Shown here: piece after piece, positions 42,901 to 50,668 of the stretch
How the letters are laid out: every line of letters begins with the position of its first letter
Position numbering within the stretch: the first letter of the stretch is position 1
Source of the DNA: Pseudoflavonifractor sp. AF19-9AC
GTDB lineage: Bacteria > Bacillota > Clostridia > Oscillospirales > Oscillospiraceae
DNA length: 64,000 nt
Assembly: GCF_003478995.1 (NCBI RefSeq)
Contig: NZ_QUGI01000003.1
Coordinates: 377,203-441,202 of the forward strand
Direction of reading: 5' to 3'
The notes under the pieces: model-generated
Seen by the model: only the letters and a program-made list of their open reading frames with translations
Database searches by the model: none
Told to the model about the DNA's origin: nothing
Translations under genes and position numbers: made by a program

Positions 42901-44514
42901 TTACTCGGTGAAGCAGACGTAGACATTGCAATAATTCCGGCGCACCGTGCCATCCGGCCATGTGACCGTACAGGTAATGGTGGCCACACCATAGTCCTTC
43001 GTGTAAAAGCGGACCCAGTGAGTCCCGTCCTCATCCACCTGAGGCTCCAGGGTCAGAATGGGGTTGTCCACGCTCCACTCCACCGTGTAGCCCTCCCCAT
43101 ATTTGTCCGCACTGTCTTTTTGCAGAGAGGTGCTTCCACTGCTGTCTACATAGGCCGCTCTCCCCACTGTGGTAAGCAGAATGACCCCCTTGGAGTCCAT
43201 GATATGTATGGTGCTCTTAGCCGTATATCCGTTCCAGGAAGCTGACAGCACCGCAGTTCCGTAACCTTTGAGTGTCGCCTTTCCTTCGCTGTCGATCGAC
43301 ACCAGGTCCGGTGTCTCCGTGGTCCAGGTCACCTCATTTTGGGGCACACCTGTCCCATCTGCCAGATTGCTGACGCTCAGCAGGTAGCTCCCGGGCCAGG
43401 TACTGGTCTCTCTGGGCCAGATGGCAATGCCCTGCTGGGGCGTTCTGGGATCCTCCGGCTCCGGTTCCGGTTCAGGCTCGGGTTCTGGCTCTGGCTGGGA
43501 CTCCGGTTCGGGTTCCGGCTCGGGCTCGGGCGGCTCATGCAGCAGTACACCTCCCGCCACCGCTCCCGTCAGAACCAGGCCCGCCAGGGCGGCAGCTCCC
43601 TTATGGGCTACCAGTGCAGAGAGCTTCCCAAGTCCTGCGGCGGCCTTGGCTGCTCCCGCGGCGGATGTGCCCGCTGCACCACCCGCAGCCGTGCTTCCGG
43701 CGGCCCCTGTGGCAGCCGCTGCGCCCTCGGCAGCCGCTGACCCGGTCATGGCAGCCGCTCCTTCTGCGGCGGCTCCTCCGGCAGCGCCGCTGGCCGCGGC
43801 CCCCACCGCAGCGGACCCGGCACCGGTGAGCACCGCCTGGGCCAGGCCCTGAACCGCACTCTGACTGATCCCGCCGGTTTCCGCGTCCTTCTGAAGAAAA
43901 TACAGCAGGAAGGGCAGGGGCGAGAAGGAGTAGAGCTTGATGCCCTGGGCCGCATAGCGCTCTACGCCTTCCTTGATGGCCTTGCGGGCGTAGTTCAGCC
44001 GGCTCTTGATGGTGCCCTCCGAGGTCTCCAGCACCGCGGCAATGTCCCGCACGCTCATCTCGTCGTAATAGTACATCAGTACGCACAGCCGCTGGGCCTC
44101 AGGCAGATTGTCCACCAGCTCCACCACCATGCGCCTGGTCTCGTCGTTATCCAGTGCTTTCTCCGGGACCAGCTGCTCGTCCTGGGTTTCGAACTGGTCC
44201 AGCAGGCTGTTCCCCTCCTCGTCCTCCGGGATGGCCACCTCCCGCCCTCTCCGCCGCAGCACGTTGCGGCAGTAATTGGCTGTGATCCCGCTGAGCCAGC
44301 CCCAGAAGGCCGCCGGCTCCCGCAGGCTCCCCAAATTGGTAAGCATGGAGATCAGAATCTCCTGGGTCGCGTCCAGGGCGTCCTCCTGCTTCAGCATTTT
44401 CTTGCAGTGGTAATAAACCCGTTTCTGGGCCAACAGGACCAACTGCTCCTGGCTTGTCCGGTCTCCCGCCAGACAACCCGGCAAAAGCTTGGTCACTTCT
44501 CCTTTTTCCACCAT
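42901..44514 (-). CDS. ECF sigma factor fused to a membrane helix and extracellular Ig-like domain
   Basis: 537 residues. Sigma region 2 (about 20-95) has DALDATQEILISMLTNLGSL and FWGWLSGITANYCRNVLRRR. Region 4 (about 135-190) has LPEAQRLCVLMYYYDEMSVRDIAAVLETSEGTIKSRLNYARKAI. An Ala/Gly-rich stretch runs to about 310 and one membrane helix to about 335 (AAALAGLVLTGAVAGGVLL). A spacer of Pro-Glu repeats follows, then about 170 residues outside with Ig-like (BIG2-type) sequence: VTWTTETPDLVSIDSEGKATLKGYGTAVLSASW. ATG 44514 has GAGGAGA. It should be a sigma factor tethered by its own sensor. It has its own promoter and lies 142 bases after the SLH protein gene. Confidence 0.82.
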   Translation of the reverse strand: MVEKGEVTKLLPGCLAGDRTSQEQLVLLAQKRVYYHCKKMLKQEDALDATQEILISMLTNLGSLREPAAFWGWLSGITANYCRNVLRRRGREVAIPEDEEGNSLLDQFETQDEQLVPEKALDNDETRRMVVELVDNLPEAQRLCVLMYYYDEMSVRDIAAVLETSEGTIKSRLNYARKAIKEGVERYAAQGIKLYSFSPLPFLLYFLQKDAETGGISQSAVQGLAQAVLTGAGSAAVGAAASGAAGGAAAEGAAAMTGSAAAEGAAAATGAAGSTAAGGAAGTSAAGAAKAAAGLGKLSALVAHKGAAALAGLVLTGAVAGGVLLHEPPEPEPEPEPESQPEPEPEPEPEPEPEDPRTPQQGIAIWPRETSTWPGSYLLSVSNLADGTGVPQNEVTWTTETPDLVSIDSEGKATLKGYGTAVLSASWNGYTAKSTIHIMDSKGVILLTTVGRAAYVDSSGSTSLQKDSADKYGEGYTVEWSVDNPILTLEPQVDEDGTHWVRFYTKDYGVATITCTVTWPDGTVRRNYCNVYVCFTE

Positions 44515-44609
44515 GCAGCTCTCCTCTTCGTCGTTGCTGTACCTTTCCTTCCAATCCTGCCCCAAACGCGCCCGTGCAGGGCACGGGGCCTGTCAAGACA
44601 TTCGTCCTT

Positions 44610-44638
44610 ATCATAGCCCCATGCCCTGCCTGCGTCAA
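44610..44638 (-). promoter_or_regulatory. Promoter of the tethered sigma factor gene
   Basis: Minus strand TTGACG (44638-44633), 17-bp spacer, TATGAT (44615-44610): a housekeeping-type promoter inside the gap after the SLH gene. Confidence 0.65.
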
Positions 44639-44656
44639 TGGCCGGTATGATTCACA

Positions 44657-47600
44657 TTATGGCATTTGGTCCACTCGATCCAACAGGCCGCTGAGTACCA
44701 CACAGGCCTGGGCGCGGGTCATTCTGCTGGCGCCGTCAAACCGTCCGCCGTCCCCGCCGCTGAGCAGATTCCAGGCATAACAGGTTGCCACGGCCTGCTG
44801 ATATTCCTCCGGAATCTCGTTCCAGTCCCGGATGGCCGCCCGGGCGGCCTCCAGCTTCGTCTCCTCCGGCAGCTCGAAGCCCTTCTCCCGGACCAGATTG
44901 TACATCATCTGCGCCATGTCATAGCGGGTGAGAGGGACCTCCGCCTGTCCGCCATAGCTTCCATCCGCTGTGGCAGCGTCCAGGAGGGTGGTGTTGTCAA
45001 GCACACCTGCCTGGTTGGCTGTCTCCACAAAGCTCTCCCACCAGAAGGAGGTTTCGGGAACATAGCTCTCCAGAGCGTTGGAATAGAAGCCCCGGGTCAA
45101 CATGGTACAGAACTGGGCAGCGGTGACACTGGCATCCGGCTGGAAAGTGCCGTCGGGACAGCCAGCCACCAGCCCGCGCCGGCTGGCCTTCATAATGTAG
45201 GAATAGCCCCAGTAGCTGCTGCGCACATCGGGGTAGGAGACGGTCCCCGGCTGTTCCGGGTTTACGGGCTGCTCCGGATTCTCCGGTTGTTCCGGGTTCT
45301 CAGGCTGTTCGGGCTGTTCCGTGCCGCTGCTGTTTCCCCAGCTTTTCAGCGCACCGGAATTCACATCCATGGCGTAGAAGGTGGGCAGAGACTGGTTGGT
45401 CACATACCACACCACCTGACTGCCCGCCAGAATGGGCTGGCAGTCGGACAGGCTGGCCTGGGCGGTGCGTACCTGCCCCGACAGATTTCCCTTTCCGTCC
45501 ACAAAGGCATAGCCGATGGTTCCGCTGCTGCGGTAATTGCCGTAGCTGTCCTTTTTCTGAATGTCCCACAGCACCAAAAACCGGTTGTCAGAAAGTTTTA
45601 CCATCTGGGGCACGCCTGCACTCTCGCTGCCGCCCTCGGTGTAATTGGTCAGCGTGCGAAGCTCCGTAAGCCCGGTCTGGGTGGAGTAGGAGTGATCAAT
45701 GTTCTGCCCAGTCACCGCCAGGGCCACATTGTGTACCTTATAGAGGTCCACATCAGTCTTCTGGGAAACTGTGGAAAGGGCCAGAAGATAGCTGCTCCCA
45801 GAGGCCTCCAAGCCGCCCAGCCAGGCTCCGGTATAGTTGTAGGAGGTACTGCTGGGGGCAAATTTCATGGTCTCAACGGAGCTGACTTTGAAGTTTACAA
45901 ATTTGTCCTCCCCCGCCGGCAGGTCATACCGGAGCAGGATGGCGCCTCTGGGGATGGCATCGCCGTGGTTGACGGTCACCAGCCGTCCCTGCTGATCCAC
46001 CAGCACAAACTGGTTGAAGGAATGGCTCACATACCCTTCATAGACGGCGCTCACCCGGTACTGGCTGTCGGTAATGCTCATGTCCGACTGGCGGACGCTG
46101 AAGATGAGGTTTGCCTGATGATGCAGGCCATCCCGGGAGGAGGCATACATGGTGTGACAGGTATGGACGTAGAGCATCCCATTGTATTCCGCACAGCGGA
46201 GGGAGCCGGCCTCGAAGGCTTCGTAGGTGTTGGCGCCCTTCAGGCTGGCCTGGCCCAGGCGCTCCCAGTCCTTGGAGTACTTTACCACCCGGATGACCTC
46301 TTTGCTGTCCGATTCTGTGGGGTTATCCTGGCCGAAGGCCAGGAAGTTATAGCTCTCGCCGGCAAAAAATCCGCCGAACAGGGGCAGTTCCATGGAAACG
46401 GTGGAGGAGGTGAGCAGCTGGAAGTTCTTGTCATAGGCCTCCACCACCACCGAACCGTCCACAGCTTCCACCCGGGTGAAGCCACCGTCACTCCGCTGGT
46501 AGAGGTAGGATTTCATGGGGTTGGCGAAGTAATAGGTGTAGGCGTTGTCGCCCAGGTTGTCCGAGGCCGTGGCCTTGGCGCTGGGGTCCTTCTGAATGGG
46601 GGACTCCTGGGTGCCTGCCAGCTTGGGAATGGCCTCTGTGTAGCTGTCCCCGCAGCGGCTGCAGGTGTAGGTGCGCAGGCCTTCCCGCTGGGCGGTGGCC
46701 GGCCGGGTAATGGTGTCGGTATATTGATGCCCCAGCTTGGGGAAGGTGCTCAGCACTTCCTTCTCCCCGCACAGGGTGCAGGTGCGGAAGCTCTGCCCCT
46801 CCTGGGTGCAGGTGGCTGACAGTGCCCCGCTCTTCCAGCGATGGCTGGTTTTGGGCAGGGTTTTGATCACCTCTTTGGTCCCGCAGACCTTACAGGTGCG
46901 GTTGCTCTCCCCCTCCCGGATACAGGTGGCAGGGACAGTATCATAGTACCAGCTGTGGCTGCTCTTGGGCAGAGTCTGGACGACCTCCCGTTCCCCGCAG
47001 GCAGTACAGATGCGCACCTTCTCTCCGGTCTGCGTGCAGGTGGCCGGTACCGTTTCGTAGCGCCACTGGTGCTGGGTACATTCCGTCTGCTCCCCATCAC
47101 CGGAGCCGGTCTCCTGGGGCGGCAATTTGTCCAGCTTTTTCGTATAGCGGTCCCCGCAGAGGGAGCAGGTGTAAATTTCTTTGCCCTCCTGCTGGGTGGT
47201 GGCGGGGATGGTCTCGGTCACTTTATACTGATGTCCCTTGGCCGGGTCGGTGCGCAGCACCTCCTGATTGCCGCAGAGGGAACAGGTGCGGGTGTACTGC
47301 CCCTGCTGGGTGCAGGTGGCCGTGGTGGTCTCATAGCGCCACACATGCGCGCAGACCTGTGTGCCGCTTCCCTCTCCCCCATCCACATTTCCGTTCCCTG
47401 TGCCGCCCTGGTCGGGAACCTGACCCGGCTGCTGTCCATTGGGATCCTCCTCCCCACAGCGGGTGCAGATGCCGTCCACATAGTTGTGGCCCAGGGCCGG
47501 CTGATTGAGGGAATTCCAGTAGGGAGTCCCTGCCATCAGGCAGCGCATTCCGCAGTCCTGACAGGTCCAGAAACACCCGCCGGACTGGGTGCAGGTGGGC

Positions 47601-47752
47601 TTTTTAATCTCCTCTGTCATACTGCGGCTGCCGCAGCCGGGACATGGAATGTCCCCTGCCTCCGTGGCCCCCACGGGCAGGCAGAGCATGCCCACGCTCA
47701 ATACCGCGGCCAGGGCCAGAGATACTCCTTTTTTGAACCGGTTTCGTTTCAT
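44657..47752 (-). CDS. Large secreted SLH-domain protein with Cys-rich tandem repeats
   Basis: 1031 residues. Signal peptide (1-30, ends LPVGA). Residues about 33-395 hold seven to eight repeats of about 35 residues with C-x2-CG, a conserved PATCTQxG before it and LPKxxHxW after it, resembling zinc-ribbon-like cell-surface repeats. A middle domain of about 400 residues (starting DNLGDNAYTYYFANP) is beta-rich and may be a propeller. A linker of Pro-Glu-Gln repeats leads to C-terminal SLH modules (YPDVRSSYWGYSYIMKA, CPDGTFQPDASVTAAQF, RYDMAQMMYNLV, MTRAQACVVLSGLL) that bind wall polymers. ATG 47752 has AAGGAGG. It may be the target or partner of the adjoining sigma factor; no promoter is clear. 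Confidence 0.8.
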   Translation of the reverse strand: MKRNRFKKGVSLALAAVLSVGMLCLPVGATEAGDIPCPGCGSRSMTEEIKKPTCTQSGGCFWTCQDCGMRCLMAGTPYWNSLNQPALGHNYVDGICTRCGEEDPNGQQPGQVPDQGGTGNGNVDGGEGSGTQVCAHVWRYETTTATCTQQGQYTRTCSLCGNQEVLRTDPAKGHQYKVTETIPATTQQEGKEIYTCSLCGDRYTKKLDKLPPQETGSGDGEQTECTQHQWRYETVPATCTQTGEKVRICTACGEREVVQTLPKSSHSWYYDTVPATCIREGESNRTCKVCGTKEVIKTLPKTSHRWKSGALSATCTQEGQSFRTCTLCGEKEVLSTFPKLGHQYTDTITRPATAQREGLRTYTCSRCGDSYTEAIPKLAGTQESPIQKDPSAKATASDNLGDNAYTYYFANPMKSYLYQRSDGGFTRVEAVDGSVVVEAYDKNFQLLTSSTVSMELPLFGGFFAGESYNFLAFGQDNPTESDSKEVIRVVKYSKDWERLGQASLKGANTYEAFEAGSLRCAEYNGMLYVHTCHTMYASSRDGLHHQANLIFSVRQSDMSITDSQYRVSAVYEGYVSHSFNQFVLVDQQGRLVTVNHGDAIPRGAILLRYDLPAGEDKFVNFKVSSVETMKFAPSSTSYNYTGAWLGGLEASGSSYLLALSTVSQKTDVDLYKVHNVALAVTGQNIDHSYSTQTGLTELRTLTNYTEGGSESAGVPQMVKLSDNRFLVLWDIQKKDSYGNYRSSGTIGYAFVDGKGNLSGQVRTAQASLSDCQPILAGSQVVWYVTNQSLPTFYAMDVNSGALKSWGNSSGTEQPEQPENPEQPENPEQPVNPEQPGTVSYPDVRSSYWGYSYIMKASRRGLVAGCPDGTFQPDASVTAAQFCTMLTRGFYSNALESYVPETSFWWESFVETANQAGVLDNTTLLDAATADGSYGGQAEVPLTRYDMAQMMYNLVREKGFELPEETKLEAARAAIRDWNEIPEEYQQAVATCYAWNLLSGGDGGRFDGASRMTRAQACVVLSGLLDRVDQMP

Positions 47753-48000
47753 AATTCTTCCTCCTTGTTCCGGTTTTCTTTGTCCTCTGCTAATCAGTAA
47801 CATGAGGCTGCAGTCCGGTTTTAAATGGTGGAAGAATTTTTTAAAAATTTTTCAGCGGTCTGTCGCTGCTTCTGCACGGGTCTTAGGCATTCAACCCGTT
47901 TCGGTCGCCTGTGCCCGGATCTGCTTCGCTCCCTGTCTCTGTGCTGCAAACGCATATGCCAAAACGATAAAGCCATTTATGGGCTGAGTAAACCCTCGAA
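47753..48000. other. Intergenic region without a supported gene
   Basis: About 250 bases upstream of the SLH gene. The first 100 are AT-rich and must carry its promoter, but I find no clear -35/-10 pair. The rest shows no hairpin or frame that I trust; a minus-strand frame (47891-48166) runs through the terminator at 48001 and looks spurious. Confidence 0.4.
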
Positions 48001-48039
48001 AACAAAACAATCGCCGTGGACCTTGCATTGTCCGCGGCG
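48001..48039 (-). terminator. Terminator of an unidentified minus-strand transcript
   Basis: CGCCGTGGAC pairs with GTCCGCGGCG (one G-U). On the minus strand the stem is followed by ATTGTTTTGTT. It lies 117 bases beyond the terminator of the tRNA-Leu gene, with no gene between. Confidence 0.65.
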
Positions 48040-48155
48040 CTTGTTTGCTTAACATAGTATGGATATCAGCAGGAGCTAGAGCCCCGCATGGCGGGGTACT
48101 GCCTTTGTACCGTACAAGCGTCCCCACCTCTGGGAAAACCGTTTCGCACAGGGTT
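48040..48155 (-). other. Unassigned stretch, possible small RNA
   Basis: Bounded by two minus-strand terminators. It contains a short perfect hairpin (CCCCGC-CAT-GCGGGG, about 48085-48100) and a GTAC-rich inverted segment. No family (SRP, 6S, RNase P, tmRNA) matches by eye, and no promoter of its own was found. Confidence 0.25.
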
Positions 48156-48202
48156 AAAAAAAGCAAAACAAAAGGTCATCCTTTCGGATGACCTTTTGTT
48201 TT
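48156..48202 (-). terminator. Terminator of tRNA-Leu
   Basis: AAAACAAAAGGTCATCC pairs with GGATGACCTTTTGTTTT across TTTC, with a T-run beyond on the minus strand. It begins at the CCA end of the tRNA. Confidence 0.85.
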
Positions 48203-48288
48203 GGTGCGGCTGACGGGAGTCGAACCCGTACGCCCGTCCGGACACAAGCACCTCAAGCTTGCCAGTCTACCAATTCCAGCACAGCCGC
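48202..48288 (-). tRNA. tRNA-Leu (anticodon GAG)
   Basis: 87 bases including an encoded CCA. Acceptor stem GCGGCTG/CAGCCGC, D-arm GGAATTGGTAGAC, anticodon loop TTGAGGT giving GAG, a long variable arm (GTGTCCGGACGGGCGT region) as in class II tRNAs, and T-loop GGTTCGACTCC. Reads CUC and CUU. Confidence 0.95.
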
Positions 48289-48317
48289 AAACAGCGGTTT
48301 TTTCAAACCGCTAGACT

Positions 48318-48346
48318 ATTATACTGTCCACAGGCAGTTTTGTCAA
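48318..48346 (-). promoter_or_regulatory. Promoter of tRNA-Leu
   Basis: Minus strand TTGACA (48346-48341), 17-bp spacer, TATAAT (48323-48318): perfect consensus. Confidence 0.88.
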
Positions 48347-48387
48347 CGGGATTTTTCCATCTTTCCCACATTTCTTCATGGGCAGGC

Positions 48388-48768
48388 TCAGTGCTGAGCC
48401 TGCTCTCCGGCTGCGATGGCCTCCCGCTCCTTCTTCAGCTCCTCATAGAGCTGCACCGTGTCCCACTCCCGATTGGACTCAGTAAGCACGGCCTTCAGAG
48501 GAATGGGGGGTAGCTTGGCCACCCGAATGACCTCCAGAACCTGGTTCAACAGTGCCTGTCCCAGGCCGCAGAAGACCAGCATAGCCTCAGGGATGGCCTC
48601 GGCGGGCTCGCCGTTCTCACCCTTGCCCTCTGCCAGCTCCCCCAGGGGCACATGGTACCGCTCCGGCTCCACCGGGCGCATGCGCAGACGCAGCATGGCA
48701 AAAATCTGCCGCAGCTTGGAGAACTCCGGACCGGAGCAATTATACATCAAAATGGTTCCTGATCTCAT
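48388..48768 (-). CDS. DUF3783 family protein
   Basis: 126 residues. The family core is clear: ILMYNCSGPEFSKLRQIFAMLRLRMRPV at the N terminus and LLNQVLEVIRVAKLPPIPLKAVLTESNREWDTVQLYEELKKE at the C terminus. DUF3783 proteins are short, cytosolic and of unknown function. The start follows an AGGAAGAG site. It lies 51 bases after metY with a hairpin between, so co-transcription is possible. It ends just before the tRNA-Leu promoter. Confidence 0.85.
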   Translation of the reverse strand: MRSGTILMYNCSGPEFSKLRQIFAMLRLRMRPVEPERYHVPLGELAEGKGENGEPAEAIPEAMLVFCGLGQALLNQVLEVIRVAKLPPIPLKAVLTESNREWDTVQLYEELKKEREAIAAGEQAQH

Positions 48769-48783
48769 CTTCCTCTTCCTTTC

Positions 48784-48813
48784 CGTCGGGGCGGAGGTGC
48801 TCCGCCCCGACGT
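48784..48813. other. Perfect GC hairpin between metY and the DUF3783 gene
   Basis: CGTCGGGGCGGAG pairs with CTCCGCCCCGACG across GTG. On the minus strand no U-run follows, so it may modulate rather than end transcription. Confidence 0.5.
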
Positions 48814-48819
48814 TGTTTG

Positions 48820-50103
48820 TTACACCTGTTCCAGGGCCTGCTCGATATCAGCAATCAGATCGGCAGCGTTCTCGATTCCGCAGGAGAAGCGCACCAGATC
48901 GGGGGTAATGCCGGCGGCCACCAGCTCCTGGTCGTTCATCTGCCGATGGGTGGCAGAGGCGGGGTGCAGGCAGCAGGTACGGGCGTCGGCCACGTGGGTC
49001 TCGATGGCAGCCAGCTTCAGATGCTTCATGAAGGTCTCCGCCGCGGTCCGGCCGCCCTTGAAGCCGAAGGAAACCACGCCGCAGGTACCGTTGGGCATAT
49101 ACTTCTGGGCCAGCTCATAGTATTTGTCGCCCTCCAGGCCGGGATAGGTGACAAAGGAGATCTTGGGGTGGTTCTTCAGATACTTGGCCACCGCCAGACC
49201 GTTCTCACAGTGCTTGGGCATACGCACGTGGAGGCTCTCTAGGCCCAGGTTCAGCAGGAAGGCGTTCTGGGGGGACTGGATGGAACCGAAGTCCCGCATG
49301 AGCTGAGCGGTACACTTGGTGATAAACGCGCCGCCCTGGCCGAACTTCTCGGCATAGGTGATGCCGTGATAGCTCTCGTCGGGAGTGGTAAGGCCGGGGA
49401 ACTTGTCGGCGTGGGCCATCCAGTCAAACTTGCCGCTGTCCACAATGCAGCCGCCCACACCGGCGCCGTGGCCATCCATATACTTGGTGGTGGAGTGGGT
49501 GACAATGTCGCAGCCCCACTCGAAGGGACGGCAGTTCACGGGGGTGGCAAAGGTGTTGTCAATGATCAGGGGCACGCCGTGGTCGTGGGCCGCCTTAGCA
49601 AAGCGCTCGATATCCAGCACGGTGAGGGCGGGGTTGGCAATGGTCTCGCCGAACACGGCCTTGGTGTTGGGCTTGAAGGCCGCCTCCAGTTCCTCATCGG
49701 AGCAGTCGGGTTCCACGAAGGTGAAGTCGATGCCCATCTTCCGCATGGTGACATGGAAGAGGTTGTAGGTGCCGCCGTAGATGGTGGAGGAAGCTACCAC
49801 ATGGTCACCGCAGTTGGCGATGTTGAAGATGGCATAAAAATTAGCCGCCTGGCCGGAGGAGGTGAGCATGGCGGCAGTACCGCCCTCCATGTCACAGATC
49901 TTGGCCGCCACCATGTCGTTGGTGGGGTTCTGCAGGCGGGTATAGAAATATCCGCTGGCTTCCAGATCAAACAGCTTGCCCATATCCTCGCTGGTGGCGT
50001 ACTTGAAGGTGGTGGACTGGATGATGGGGATCTGCCGGGGCTCCCCGTTGCCGGGGGTGTAGCCGCCCTGGACGCACTTGGTATCAATGGAATAGTTGCT
50101 CAT
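48820..50103 (-). CDS. metY: O-acetylhomoserine sulfhydrylase
   Basis: 427 residues, the length of MetY (Cys/Met-metabolism PLP family). Lys207 in HSTTKYMDGHG is the predicted PLP lysine. Other motifs: STTFKYATSEDMGKLF and YTRLQNPTNDMVAAKI at the N terminus, SSGQAAN as the phosphate loop, and DNTFATP. It makes homocysteine from O-acetylhomoserine and sulfide (or methionine with methanethiol). ATG 50103 has an AGAAGG site. Its promoter overlaps the stop codon of the GerMN gene. Confidence 0.93.
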   Translation of the reverse strand: MSNYSIDTKCVQGGYTPGNGEPRQIPIIQSTTFKYATSEDMGKLFDLEASGYFYTRLQNPTNDMVAAKICDMEGGTAAMLTSSGQAANFYAIFNIANCGDHVVASSTIYGGTYNLFHVTMRKMGIDFTFVEPDCSDEELEAAFKPNTKAVFGETIANPALTVLDIERFAKAAHDHGVPLIIDNTFATPVNCRPFEWGCDIVTHSTTKYMDGHGAGVGGCIVDSGKFDWMAHADKFPGLTTPDESYHGITYAEKFGQGGAFITKCTAQLMRDFGSIQSPQNAFLLNLGLESLHVRMPKHCENGLAVAKYLKNHPKISFVTYPGLEGDKYYELAQKYMPNGTCGVVSFGFKGGRTAAETFMKHLKLAAIETHVADARTCCLHPASATHRQMNDQELVAAGITPDLVRFSCGIENAADLIADIEQALEQV

Positions 50104-50136
50104 GGATAAACCTTCTTTCTGTGTAGGTTGTAGTTA

Positions 50137-50165
50137 AGGGTACAAAATCAGAGGCCGTTTGTCAA
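50137..50165 (-). promoter_or_regulatory. Probable promoter of metY
   Basis: Minus strand TTGACA (50165-50160), 17-bp spacer, TACCCT (50142-50137). The -35 is perfect and overlaps the GerMN stop codon; the -10 is poor. No S-box or T-box leader fits in the short gap. Confidence 0.5.
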
Positions 50166-50668
50166 GTCCCCGTTGCCTGGGGCAGGACCAGCTCCGCCTC
50201 CTCCGGGCGCAGAAGCTGGTGGCTGCGGTAATTGACGGAATAGCCGGCGGACTGAATCTCCACTCCCTCCACCCCCGGCAGCTGGCTGAGGGTGAGGACG
50301 ATGCAGTAGTCGGCCAGGGTCAGGGAAATATCCGCCAAACCGCTGTACTGCTCGGACAAGGTAATGCAGAGGACCCCGTCCTCCTTCCATTCCCACGCAA
50401 TCAGGGACACATTTCGGGGGAAGGGGGAAATCAGCGTGTCCCGGGTCGGACCCTGCAGCAGAGCCTCCATCAGGCTCTCCACACTGGGCTCCGCCTCCCC
50501 TTCATAGGGCTGGGTATCCAGCGCGGAGCCATAGACCTCCTGGCGGCTGTCCACGGGGAAATAGAGGAGATAGTCCCCCTCCTCCCACTTGCCGCCCGAC
50601 TCCCGGGCACAGCCCGCCCCGGCGGCCAGCAGAGCCAGCGCCAGCAGCAGCATCAGCCATCGCCTCAT
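50162..50668 (-). CDS. GerMN-domain lipoprotein
   Basis: 168 residues. The signal peptide ends AGAGC (Cys20), so it is a lipoprotein. The GerMN domain (about 35-150) shows YLLYFPVDSRQEVYGSAL, the LMEALLQGPTRDTLISPFP motif and a VLCITLSEQYSGL strand. GerMN domains occur in the spore germination/sporulation protein GerM and in lipoproteins beside two-component systems such as YycH-like and LpqB partners. The start overlaps the kinase stop by four bases (ATGA), so it is the last gene of the ComEA-regulator-kinase-GerMN operon. Confidence 0.88.
   Translation of the reverse strand: MRRWLMLLLALALLAAGAGCARESGGKWEEGDYLLYFPVDSRQEVYGSALDTQPYEGEAEPSVESLMEALLQGPTRDTLISPFPRNVSLIAWEWKEDGVLCITLSEQYSGLADISLTLADYCIVLTLSQLPGVEGVEIQSAGYSVNYRSHQLLRPEEAELVLPQATGT

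Noticed and set aside
43420..43560. Short tandem repeat DNA that might suggest a CRISPR or minisatellite
   Set aside because: It simply encodes the Pro-Glu spacer of the sigma-factor fusion, and unit length is 6 bases.
46600..47350. Regularly spaced similar segments resembling a repeat array
   Set aside because: They are the coding repeats of the SLH protein (C-x2-CG units), not identical DNA repeats with spacers.
47891..48166. 91-codon minus-strand frame upstream of the SLH gene
   Set aside because: It crosses a strong minus-strand terminator and has no family motif or good ribosome site.
48780..48815. Terminator for metY
   Set aside because: The perfect GC hairpin is not followed by a U-run on the minus strand, so I list it only as a hairpin.
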